Below are positions 1 to 6,303 of a DNA stretch of 10,735 nucleotides, piece after piece. The stretch spans positions 1-10,735 of the forward strand of contig JAKASC010000062.1 of assembly GCA_021828245.1 (NCBI GenBank), given 5' to 3'. A program made the position numbers and the translations under genes. The DNA is from Acidobacteriota bacterium. GTDB lineage: Bacteria; Acidobacteriota; Terriglobia; UBA7540. Position 1 is the first letter of the stretch. Each line of letters begins with the position of its first letter. The notes below the pieces were generated by a model, which worked only from the letters and a program-made list of their open reading frames with translations, was not told where the DNA came from and searched no databases.

Positions 1-1808
1 AGCAATCGCGTGACGTTACCCCCAAATTTCAACATGTGCGCGCCTGCCACCTTGGTCAGCGTATCCTTCACCTCGTAAGTCCATTGGTCGAAAACGCTGG
101 GCCCTGGAGCGCCAAAAGGTTGGAGGCCCGCGCTGCCGATATTGTCGATAGCATCCACGGGCAGCCCCCACGGTTCCTGCGGATTCGAATTGATCTCGTT
201 CCAGCGCCAGCCGGCCGCATTCGCCCTTGCCTCATTGAGGAGCGTGGGAGAGAACGTATGGTTCCAGAGGATCGTCTCGGCCTGATTCATTTGTGTGTGG
301 TGCCAAAAGTTGGCCGCACGATTAGGACCGTTGAAGAAAGTCTGTGTCACGGGCACCTTGTAGATCGAGAATGCGACAAGATCTCTCTGCGTGGCGTCGA
401 AGTCCACCCGGCCGCTATATTGCGAATCGGAAGCCGTGAAGGGGCTGACGGTGTTGACGAACATGATGTCCGGAATGCCGTTCAGGCCATTGCCCACACC
501 GGGCGATGTGGTGGTGCCGCCGTAGGTCGGGTCTGGGGTCCCGAGCGGGGTGGTCAGCGGCGAGCCAACGTTCAACCCCTCGCCGGCAATGGTCATGCAG
601 TTCACGCCCTCGATAAGGCCAATGGCCGCGCAGTTCACCTTGTTCGGGCCTAAGCCTGTCGGCAAAATCGAGGCGTAGCTCGCGCCTTCCCCGGGGTAGG
701 TAAGAAATCTTGAGGCAATACTTCCCGGAGGTGCCATTTTGTCGAGCTGCGGCGTTTCGTACCAGCCGGTTCCAAAATTCGTCGAGCTATTGCGCAGTGC
801 TTCATACGAAAAGAAGCCGAACACCTTGTGTTTCCAAATTGGCCCGCCGAGGCTTCCACCGAACTGGTTGAAGCGTTGGGTGTCCTTCTGCAAGCCGTTA
901 TTAGGCCCGCCGGCACTAAAAGGTCCATTCCAGCTCTGGTAGGCGTTCAGCCCCGGCCGGTGCACATCAAAAAAGGCGTCGCCATGGTAATGGTCGGTGC
1001 CGCTTTTCGAAACCACCTCGATGTGCGCACCACTGTACCGACCGTATTCAGCGTCGTAGGCGTTGGAAATGACCTTCACCGCTTGGACAGATTGCTCGCT
1101 GGGCGTTACCACGGCGGCGCCTCCCCAGGTTACGCTGTCAATGCTCACTCCATTGAGGGAGATTCCATTCGTCTCATTCTGCGCGCCGTTGGCCACGATT
1201 TGGGGGGCATTCTCCGTCTTAAAAATCCCGTCGGCAGCGCCCGAGCCCGACATATTTGAACCCGGCAGACTGTTGGTGCCGCCACCAGCCGATTGTGAGC
1301 CGTCGCCGAAAACACCCGGCGCAAGCTGGGCCAGTTGGAACACATCCCCGCCAAAGGAAGGCAAGTCCTGAACCATCTTGCTGGTAATCGTTCCCGCAAT
1401 CGTCCCGCTCTCGGTGTTGATGGTGGGAACGGCCGCGGTCACGGTGACCGATTGGGTCGGCGATCCCAGCGCGAGCGTCACATTCAGGGCTTGCACTTGT
1501 TCGCCCGTCACGTCCAAATCCGAGATGACCTTTTTCTTAAAGCCTGCCTTCTCAACCGTCATGGAATAATGGCCTGGCAGCAGGGCCACGATGGCGTACC
1601 TTCCAGCGGAATCTGTTTGGACCTGTTTCGTCCAAGTCGTCTCAAGGTTGGTCAGTGTCACGGTCGCGCCCGGGACCGCGCGCCCCTGCGGGTCCAATAC
1701 TGTCCCCTGAATTCCCGCCCGGTATTGCGCGTGCGCCAGCGGGGCAAAACAGACGCTCAACACCGCCAGAATAATCCAACGACGAACTTCCATCCTGCCG
1801 TTTGCCAT
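1..1808 (-). CDS. TonB-dependent receptor, Oar-like, with carboxypeptidase-regulatory-like N-terminus (3' end outside window)
   Basis: Outer-membrane receptor that would import a TonB-energised substrate, by context probably an oligosaccharide. Seen: an uninterrupted frame of 602 codons from ATG 1808 to the window edge. Residues 1-27 form a signal peptide ending AHA before QY. Residues 30-115 match a carboxypeptidase-regulatory-like beta-sandwich (GTVLDPQGRAVPGATVTLTN, then GRYAIVALLPGHY and AGFKKK). A plug-like region follows, with VTVTAAVPTINTESGTIAG near 122-139, DLPSFGGDVFQLAQLAPGV near 148-166 and NAYDAEYGRYSG near 249-260. Barrel-type sequence continues to the edge. Family members are usually around 1000-1200 residues, so about half is present. 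ATG 1814 and ATG 1793 are also in frame; 1808 is chosen because AGGAGG lies 8 bases upstream of it but only 2 from 1814. It is divergent from a LacI-family gene, a common regulator-receptor pairing. No classical TonB box was identified. The substrate is inferred only from neighbours. Confidence 0.93.
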   Translation of the reverse strand, partial: MANGRMEVRRWIILAVLSVCFAPLAHAQYRAGIQGTVLDPQGRAVPGATVTLTNLETTWTKQVQTDSAGRYAIVALLPGHYSMTVEKAGFKKKVISDLDVTGEQVQALNVTLALGSPTQSVTVTAAVPTINTESGTIAGTITSKMVQDLPSFGGDVFQLAQLAPGVFGDGSQSAGGGTNSLPGSNMSGSGAADGIFKTENAPQIVANGAQNETNGISLNGVSIDSVTWGGAAVVTPSEQSVQAVKVISNAYDAEYGRYSGAHIEVVSKSGTDHYHGDAFFDVHRPGLNAYQSWNGPFSAGGPNNGLQKDTQRFNQFGGSLGGPIWKHKVFGFFSYEALRNSSTNFGTGWYETPQLDKMAPPGSIASRFLTYPGEGASYASILPTGLGPNKVNCAAIGLIEGVNCMTIAGEGLNVGSPLTTPLGTPDPTYGGTTTSPGVGNGLNGIPDIMFVNTVSPFTASDSQYSGRVDFDATQRDLVAFSIYKVPVTQTFFNGPNRAANFWHHTQMNQAETILWNHTFSPTLLNEARANAAGWRWNEINSNPQEPWGLPVDAIDNIGSAGLQPFGAPGPSVFDQWTYEVKDTLTKVAGAHMLKFGGNVTRL

Positions 1809-1816
1809 GTTCATTT

Positions 1817-1822
1817 CCTCCT
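1817..1822 (-). promoter_or_regulatory. Shine-Dalgarno site of the TonB-dependent receptor
   Basis: A perfect AGGAGG on the minus strand lies 8 bases before ATG 1808 and only 2 before ATG 1814, which decides between the two in-frame starts. Confidence 0.7.
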
Positions 1823-1875
1823 GCCTTGCGGCGTGACCCAAACCCGACGCTAAAGTTCCGCTCAGAAGTCTTCAT

Positions 1876-1910
1876 AAACCGTTTGACTAAATCGCATTAC
1901 TAAATCGTTT
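1876..1910. promoter_or_regulatory. Operator-like repeat cluster for the LacI-family regulator
   Basis: Seen: AAACCGTTT (1876-1884), a palindrome about a central base, and AAATCGTTT (1902-1910), the same with one change. The nonamer ACTAAATCG occurs at 1886-1894 and again at 1899-1907, a 13-base step. LacI-family operators are typically AT-armed palindromes with a central CG, and these fit that form. The cluster lies just downstream of the predicted receptor transcription start and overlaps the possible -35 of the regulator gene, so a bound repressor could block both. Binding is inferred. Confidence 0.45.
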
Positions 1911-1937
1911 TCATTCCCCTAGCTTGTAGCGTATAAT
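1908..1937 (+). promoter_or_regulatory. Candidate promoter of the LacI-family gene
   Basis: A perfect TATAAT at 1932-1937 is preceded, 18 bases upstream, by TTTTCA (1908-1913; 4 of 6 match to TTGACA). The -35 overlaps the operator-like repeats, which would allow autoregulation. The predicted start near 1944 leaves a leader of about 110 bases before the GTG at 2056. Confidence 0.4.
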
Positions 1938-1951
1938 TCCTCGGCTGTCAA
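1923..1951 (-). promoter_or_regulatory. Candidate sigma-70 promoter of the TonB-dependent receptor
   Basis: Read on the minus strand, a perfect TTGACA (1951-1946) is followed after exactly 17 bases by TACAAG (1928-1923; 4 of 6 match to TATAAT). The predicted start is near 1916, giving a leader of about 110 bases that contains the operator-like repeats. It overlaps the plus-strand TATAAT at 1932-1937. Confidence 0.5.
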
Positions 1952-2055
1952 GAATTATTTTGGCAGACCCTCACAACCCGGCGGCAGCACCCCAAAATCA
2001 CCTTTCCCGGTGCCGGCCGCTTGCGTTGAACGGAGCTTTTAGGAGAAACTCTTTC

Positions 2056-3177
2056 GTGCCGGGGAAGAAGAAAATGCGAACTCGTCGTGCCAGGCTTAAT
2101 CCAACCCATGCCAACACCCCGGTCAGCTTGAAAGACTTGGCCGACTCGCTGGGCCTTTCTTCGACGACGGTTTCGTTGGTCCTCAATCACTCGCCCATCG
2201 CCAACTCGATTCCCGCGCGCACCAAGCGTCGAATTTTTTCTCTCGCCAAGAAGCTTCACTACCATCCAAACTTTGTGGCTCGTTCCTTGCGCGCCAAGCG
2301 CAGCTACACCATTGGCGTTATGGTTCCCGAGGTAAGTGAAGGTTATGAAGCGATGGTCCTAAGCGGAATTGAGGATTTCCTGCTGCAGGAAGGCTACTTC
2401 TATTTTGTCGTTAGTCATCGTCATCGCCACGACCTCATTGAAGAGTATCCGCATCTTCTTCTGGCGCGGTCTATCGAGGGCTTGATTGCCGTGGATACGC
2501 CCTGCGGAAGGAATCTCCCCATTCCCGTCGTCGCCGTCTCCGGGCATCGGGAAGTGGAGAGGGTTACGAACATCGTGTTGGACCATGACGAGGCAGCCGC
2601 CCTCGCGGTGGGTCACCTTTTCGACCTGGGGCACCGCAAGATTGCCCTTATCAAAGGACAATCGTTCAGTTCCGACACGGAGGTGCGGTGGGCCTCCCTT
2701 CGGCGTGCGATGAGTGCGCGAGGCCTTCCATTGGAAACCCTCCTTACCGCCCAGCTTGAGGGTGACACGCCCTCACCTCAGCTCGGCTATCTAGCGACGA
2801 AGAAAATCCTTGCTGCCGGCCTGCCCTTCACGGGTCTGATAGCCTTCAATGATGTTTCCGCGATTGGCGCCATCCGGGCTTTGCGGGAAGCGGGATTCCG
2901 GGTGCCCGAGGATGTTTCCGTCGTTGGCTTTGACGATATTCAAAGCGCCGCCTTTCAGAACCCGGCGTTGACCACCATCCGGCAACCGCTTTGGCAGATG
3001 GGCCAACTGGCCGCCGAAACCGTGCTTCGGCGCATTGCCAAAGGCGCGAGCGCACCCTACCCCCGAACGTTGATGGTCGAGCCTAAACTCGTGGTGCGGG
3101 AATCAACTGCGCAGGCTCCGCCGGAGTTATCAGTCGCGAGCGAGCGGCCTTCGGCGGCCTTAGCTGGCAACGACTAG
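2056..3177 (+). CDS. LacI-family transcriptional regulator
   Basis: DNA-binding repressor of the LacI/GalR family, sensing a sugar or related ligand. With the GTG 2056 start it has 373 residues. Residues 25-44 form the helix-turn-helix (LKDLADSLGLSSTTVSLVLN). The hinge region with VARSLRAKRSYTIGV follows, then a periplasmic-binding-protein-like sensor domain with NIVLDHDEAAALAVGHLFDL, GHRKIALIKG, FTGLIAFNDVSAIGAIRAL and VPEDVSVVGFDDI. The start is uncertain: AGGAG (2041-2045) lies 10 bases before GTG 2056, ATG 2074 has a weaker GGAAG 6 bases upstream, and the frame also opens at TTG 1960 without a ribosome site. The N-terminus carries an unusual basic extension of about 20 residues before the helix-turn-helix. 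It is divergent from the TonB-dependent receptor and 58 bases upstream of the transporter gene, so both are its likely targets. The ligand cannot be read from sequence. Confidence 0.93.
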   Translation: MPGKKKMRTRRARLNPTHANTPVSLKDLADSLGLSSTTVSLVLNHSPIANSIPARTKRRIFSLAKKLHYHPNFVARSLRAKRSYTIGVMVPEVSEGYEAMVLSGIEDFLLQEGYFYFVVSHRHRHDLIEEYPHLLLARSIEGLIAVDTPCGRNLPIPVVAVSGHREVERVTNIVLDHDEAAALAVGHLFDLGHRKIALIKGQSFSSDTEVRWASLRRAMSARGLPLETLLTAQLEGDTPSPQLGYLATKKILAAGLPFTGLIAFNDVSAIGAIRALREAGFRVPEDVSVVGFDDIQSAAFQNPALTTIRQPLWQMGQLAAETVLRRIAKGASAPYPRTLMVEPKLVVRESTAQAPPELSVASERPSAALAGND

Positions 3178-3235
3178 GCTCGCCGCGACCGACCGATGGC
3201 CGACGACGATTGGCGGAGCACGGAGAACTGCCGGG

Positions 3236-4450
3236 ATGAGCGAACCTGCTGGGTCCCTTTTTCGCGCAACCTTCCCGAAGCCCATGCGCCGGGTTGATTC
3301 GATCTTCAATGCGAGCTTTGTCTTGGTGGGCATTGTGACCACGCTCCTGGGGCCGCTCGTCCCCCTCCTCACCTCGCGCTGGGCGATCACAAATCTTCTG
3401 GCAGGGTATTTGTTTACTGCTCAGTTCCTCGGGTCGCTAGCCGGCGTGAGTCTGTCGAGCCTGCTCACGAGACGATGGGGTTTTCGTAGGCTCTTGGTCG
3501 CTGGCACAGTTTTGATGGGCATGGGCGTGGGTACCGTTTGGTTTGCACCCTGGCCGGAATCCATCGCCTGCGTCGTCTCCTATGGCATTGGGCTGGGTTT
3601 GGTGATTCCAACCTCCAACATTCTGATAGCGCAAATTCATCGTTCTCGTCCCTCCGCGGCGCTCAATACGCTGAACTTTGCCTGGGGGCTAGGGGCCGTG
3701 GCGAGTTCTCTTTGGGTGGGGATGCTCACGGTCGTGCACGGGGTCGGCATAGGTCTCGTCTGCTTGGGGCTGGCGATTGTAGCGTCCTCTTTTCTGATTG
3801 AGCTCAGCCTCGGGCCTCTCGAGCTGGAAACCCCTATCGAGCCCCCTCAACCCGCGCCGACGGAAGGACGCATGCGCAAAAACCTATTTAGGGCGGTAGC
3901 AATTGGGTTGATGTTTTATCTGTATGTGGGGACCGAAAATTCGGTTGCCGGCTGGGTCGCGGCCTTTGCAAAGCAACTGACGCACAGAGGACATGAGCCC
4001 TGGGTCCTCGCGCCGGGCTTCTTTTGGGCGGCGCTGCTGGGCGGACGCGCCACCGCCCCTGGAATTTTGAAGCGTATTAGCGACCGCGCCCTCCTGATGA
4101 TTGAATTGCCGGTGGCGGTCGTGGGCATCGCTCTGTTAACGGTCTCGCATTCCATCGGAATTGTTTTTGCCGCTACTGTAATTGCTGGGGCCGGCTTGGC
4201 GACGGTCTTCCCAGGGGCAATTGCCATGCTCACCGAACATTTCGGCAAAGCGGCCAGTCAAGCTGGCGGATTTATGTTCGGCCTCGCGGCGCTAGGAGGT
4301 GCGACTCTTCCCTGGGGGGTTGGCTACTTGACGACCCGAACCGGAGACTTTCGCGCCGGCCTCGCCATACCCTTGGCCGGCGCTTTGGTAATGTGGGTCG
4401 TGTTCATTCTCATGGGCGCCGCGCTCCCTGCCAGGGTTGTCGGTGATTGA
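3236..4450 (+). CDS. Major facilitator superfamily transporter, probable sugar permease
   Basis: Inner-membrane secondary transporter of 404 residues, a usual MFS length. Hydrophobic segments alternate with short loops along the chain, consistent with 12 helices in two halves. A charged, proline-rich loop near residues 193-216 separates the halves. LTRRWGFRRLL (77-87) sits where the basic loop between helices 2 and 3 is expected. NTLNFAWGLGA (144-154) and FYLYVGTENSVAGW (227-240) resemble motifs of the fucose/hexose:proton symporter (FHS) branch; this subfamily placement is from memory of the pattern and tentative. GGAG (3222-3225) lies 10 bases before ATG 3236; ATG 3284 is an alternative that would still keep every helix. 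The gene follows the LacI-family gene on the same strand after 58 bases with no evident terminator, suggesting co-transcription and import of the sugar delivered by the divergent receptor. Confidence 0.88.
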   Translation: MSEPAGSLFRATFPKPMRRVDSIFNASFVLVGIVTTLLGPLVPLLTSRWAITNLLAGYLFTAQFLGSLAGVSLSSLLTRRWGFRRLLVAGTVLMGMGVGTVWFAPWPESIACVVSYGIGLGLVIPTSNILIAQIHRSRPSAALNTLNFAWGLGAVASSLWVGMLTVVHGVGIGLVCLGLAIVASSFLIELSLGPLELETPIEPPQPAPTEGRMRKNLFRAVAIGLMFYLYVGTENSVAGWVAAFAKQLTHRGHEPWVLAPGFFWAALLGGRATAPGILKRISDRALLMIELPVAVVGIALLTVSHSIGIVFAATVIAGAGLATVFPGAIAMLTEHFGKAASQAGGFMFGLAALGGATLPWGVGYLTTRTGDFRAGLAIPLAGALVMWVVFILMGAALPARVVGD

Positions 4451-4460
4451 AAGTCAGGAT

Positions 4461-4652
4461 ATGCCCATTGCCCACCAACTCAGCCGCCGCAGATTCCTCA
4501 AGTCTATCAGTAAGACAGTCTTGGCGGCCTCCATCCTCGCCGGTGCCTCTTTCGACGCCTCCTGCGGGTCGGTCGGCACAGCCCCTGCACGGCAGGCCAC
4601 ACTGAGCGACGCTCAGCTCATGGACGCTATCGAACGCGCCACGGGCCATTGA
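4461..4652 (+). pseudogene. Truncated Tat-signal protein, possibly the 5' stump of a glycoside hydrolase gene
   Basis: The frame of 63 codons begins just after the transporter stop (in-frame TTG 4437 and GTG 4443 overlap that stop). Seen: a strong twin-arginine export signal, SRRRFLKS at residues 8-15, then a hydrophobic stretch (TVLAASILAGAS). After it comes a short mature segment, LSDAQLMDAIERATGH, and a TGA. A complete export signal with almost no cargo suggests a truncated gene. The residues LSDAQLMDAIERAT recall the beginning of the glucoamylase-like family (PF10091), where an aromatic-rich FxYFW segment would come next; here it is missing. That identity is recall plus inference. The position after a regulator and a sugar permease suits a sugar-cleaving enzyme. 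It could instead be a real small Tat protein. ATG 4461 has only AGGA one base upstream, a poor ribosome site; AGGG six bases before GTG 4443 is better placed. Confidence 0.5.
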
Positions 4653-4677
4653 CGTGCGCGCTTAACGGCACTAGAAT
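4649..4677 (+). promoter_or_regulatory. Promoter of efp
   Basis: TTGACG (4649-4654), exactly 17 bases, then TAGAAT (4672-4677): each box matches the sigma-70 consensus at 5 of 6 positions. It begins at the stop codon of the truncated Tat gene. The predicted start is near 4684, leaving a leader of about 80 bases before ATG 4765, so efp is probably transcribed independently of the sugar genes. Confidence 0.6.
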
Positions 4678-4709
4678 AAATTCTCAAGGCTCGTGCAGGA
4701 GTTGACCCT

Positions 4710-4726
4710 CCAGGTTGCAAACCTGG
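4710..4726 (+). other. Perfect hairpin in the efp leader
   Basis: CCAGGTT-GCA-AACCTGG is a 7-base-pair perfect stem with a three-base loop, within the predicted efp leader and about 38 bases before the start codon. Read as a 5-bp stem with loop TTGCAAA it looks like the anticodon arm of a tRNA-Cys(GCA), but no D arm, variable loop or acceptor stem can be built around it. It may be a leader structure or chance. Confidence 0.4.
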
Positions 4727-4764
4727 TTCGAGACCTTAACCCCTTTGGAACGAGAGAGTTTGCG

Positions 4765-5322
4765 ATGAACGCGAATGATTTGCGTCCCGGAATGGTTATC
4801 AAACACCAAAACGACCTTTATGCCATCCATAAGGCCGAACACCGCACGCCCGGCAATTTGCGGGCTTTTGTGCAGGCGCGCATGCGCAATCTCCGAACCG
4901 GCGCCATGATTGACCACCGCTTCCGGTCGGAAGATGACGTGGAGCGAGCCGTCATTGATGAAGTTGACATGCAATACCTCTACGCAGACGGCGACCAATA
5001 TTACTTCATGAACACTCAGAATTATGAGCAGATTCACCTCCACAAGGAGGTCGTGGGCGACCGGGTGAACTATCTGGTGCCGGACGTTGTGCTGAAGGTC
5101 CAATTTTATGAAGGTCGTCCGATTGATATTCAGCTTCCCCCGACGGTGGATCTGACGGTTGTAGAAACCGAGCCTGGCATCAAAGGCGCCTCGGCAACCA
5201 ACGTGATGAAGCCGGCCAAACTTGAAACGGGCTTGGTAGTCGGTGTTCCCCCCTTTATTGGTGAAGGCGAGAAAATTCGTGTGGACACGGCAACCGGTGG
5301 CTATCTCGAAAGGGCCAGCTAG
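4765..5322 (+). CDS. efp: Translation elongation factor P
   Basis: Cytoplasmic tRNA-shaped factor that binds between the P and E sites and relieves ribosome stalling at polyproline stretches. It has 185 residues, the standard length. Domain I spans about 1-65 (NDLRPGMVIKHQNDLYAIH, with the loop RTPGNLRAF at 27-35). Domain II has DMQYLYADGDQYYFMN and LVPDVVLKVQFYEGRPIDI. Domain III has DLTVVETEPGIKGASA, LETGLVVGVPPFIGEGEKI and VDTATGGYLER, the family signature. ATG 4765 is preceded by GAGAG at a usual distance. The frame is open upstream to GTG 4693, but those codons fall in the leader hairpin and precede the conserved start. Odd point: in the tip loop, where Escherichia coli has PGKGQAF with modified Lys34, this protein reads PGNLRAF, placing Asn31 at the modified position and Arg33 two residues on. 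Lysine-type modification at that position is therefore excluded. Confidence 0.96.
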   Translation: MNANDLRPGMVIKHQNDLYAIHKAEHRTPGNLRAFVQARMRNLRTGAMIDHRFRSEDDVERAVIDEVDMQYLYADGDQYYFMNTQNYEQIHLHKEVVGDRVNYLVPDVVLKVQFYEGRPIDIQLPPTVDLTVVETEPGIKGASATNVMKPAKLETGLVVGVPPFIGEGEKIRVDTATGGYLERAS

Positions 5323-5359
5323 GGCGGCGCGTCGAACACATCTTTACCATGTCCGGCGT

Positions 5360-5407
5360 GGCACGGGCGTCCCGCCCGTGCGGCCACACGACCAAGACGG
5401 CCGTGCC
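5360..5407. repeat. GC-rich nested palindrome, REP-like intergenic element
   Basis: Seen: GCACGGGCG-TCC-CGCCCGTGC (5361-5381), a perfect 9-bp hairpin, nested in a larger inverted repeat: GGCACGGGCGTC (5360-5371) against GACGGCCGTGCC (5396-5407), 11 of 12 paired. It lies between the convergent efp and unknown secreted protein genes. Read on the minus strand it spells HGRDARATP, a peptide recurring as a mis-annotation in Acidobacteria, Verrucomicrobia and Planctomycetes because this repeat is dispersed in their genomes (from memory, not searched). It may help end transcription from both sides, though it has no T tract. Confidence 0.65.
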
Positions 5408-5486
5408 GCAAACTCTGCGTAATCTATTTCCGACGTACCAAACCAGCTCGAAAAGGTTGGCGTGCTTTCCCCCGCGGCGAGGACGC

Positions 5487-6299
5487 TCAGAAAGGGATGT
5501 CCCGTTCCGACTCGAACTTGAGGCCCTGTGAGGTGAGTTCGTAAAAAGCTTCGTGCCGATGCGGCAGCGTATTCTGTTGCACGGCATTGACGTAGGCGGC
5601 TTCGTTCACGGATGTCAGAATGACGCGATGGCCCTCGACGGCAAGTTTCCCATCATAGACATCTTTTTTCTCCCACAATGGCTTTAAGTGCTGCCCGTCG
5701 AAGGCATAGAGAATGGCCGTAAGGCGCGGCTCAGCTTTTCCCGGGCGTGTCCCCCAAATGAAAAGGCGAAAGTTCCCAGCAGAATCTGGCGACACCACGA
5801 TGTAATTCAGGTTGGTGCGCGGCACAAAATGCGTTACGGCGACGCGGCGAGTATGATGGTCCATGGTTTGATAGAGCGCCACGACATTCACCCGGTCGTA
5901 CTCGCTCCACCCGACCGAGTAACCCGCGCCGAGAATCTGGCCGCCCTTCCAGGGCGCAGAAAACGCCGAGCAGTCGTCATAGAACGGGTAGCGCAAGGTT
6001 CCGAATTCTCGCTCCAACTCTCGCCGAACCTCCACGAAGCTGGGCGCGCGGTTCTGAATCCAGGTGTCCAGGTGGCTGAGTACCAGCGCTTGAATTTGGT
6101 CCGTGGTGGGTTTGGCCTCGTCGAGCGAAAGGCCGTAAGCTTTTAGAATCAGTTGGTGGATGCGCGCGGGAAGGCCGGCCCGTCGCGGTTTCTTCCTCCG
6201 CGCTTTGGCCATGCTGCCGGTTAGTGCGAGCGCCACCACGATGGCCAGCGCCCAGGTTCCGTAAGATGCTCGTGGCCGGGATGGGCCTCTTGCTTCCAC
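5487..6299 (-). CDS. Unrecognised exported protein, cotranscribed with selA
   Basis: I do not recognise a family. From GTG 6299 it has 270 residues. The first 33 look like a signal peptide (TWALAIVVALALTGSMAKA, cleavage after AKA) followed by a very basic RRKKPRR. Residues 41-100 look helical (IHQLILKAYGLSLDEAKPTT and EVRRELEREFG). The rest is rich in short beta-type strands (GAGYSVGWSEYDRVNVVALY, NLNYIVVSPDSAGNFRLFIW, LTAILYAFDGQHLKPLWEKK), suggesting a soluble periplasmic beta domain. There is one cysteine in the mature part, at about residue 110. The start was chosen because AAGGAGG (6318-6312) lies 12 bases upstream and the signal peptide then begins properly; the frame continues upstream inside selA, with ATG 6362 as the only plausible alternative. 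It begins 4 bases after the selA stop, so the two are probably one transcript. No functional link to selenium is evident. Confidence 0.75.
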   Translation of the reverse strand: MEARGPSRPRASYGTWALAIVVALALTGSMAKARRKKPRRAGLPARIHQLILKAYGLSLDEAKPTTDQIQALVLSHLDTWIQNRAPSFVEVRRELEREFGTLRYPFYDDCSAFSAPWKGGQILGAGYSVGWSEYDRVNVVALYQTMDHHTRRVAVTHFVPRTNLNYIVVSPDSAGNFRLFIWGTRPGKAEPRLTAILYAFDGQHLKPLWEKKDVYDGKLAVEGHRVILTSVNEAAYVNAVQQNTLPHRHEAFYELTSQGLKFESERDIPF

Positions 6300-6303
6300 G
6301 AGG

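Noticed and set aside
36..653. Plus-strand frame of 205 codons opposite the receptor
   Set aside because: It has no recognisable domain and lies entirely within the strongly coding minus-strand receptor gene.
1960..2055. LacI-family protein starting at TTG 1960
   Set aside because: There is no ribosome site, the added residues have no similarity to the family, and it would start within about 16 bases of the predicted RNA start.
4705..4735. Possible tRNA-Cys gene, suggested by the TTGCAAA loop and GGTTCGAGACC
   Set aside because: The T-arm-like string begins inside the 3' strand of the anticodon-like stem, leaving no variable loop, and no D arm or acceptor stem pairs can be found.
4693..4764. 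Extension of EF-P upstream to GTG 4693
   Set aside because: Conserved EF-P sequence begins at ATG 4765. The upstream codons fall in the leader hairpin, and a promoter places the RNA start only about 10 bases before 4693.
5349..5531. Plus-strand frame of 60 codons over the intergenic palindrome
   Set aside because: Its sequence is a translation of the GC-rich repeat followed by the antisense of the unknown exported gene.
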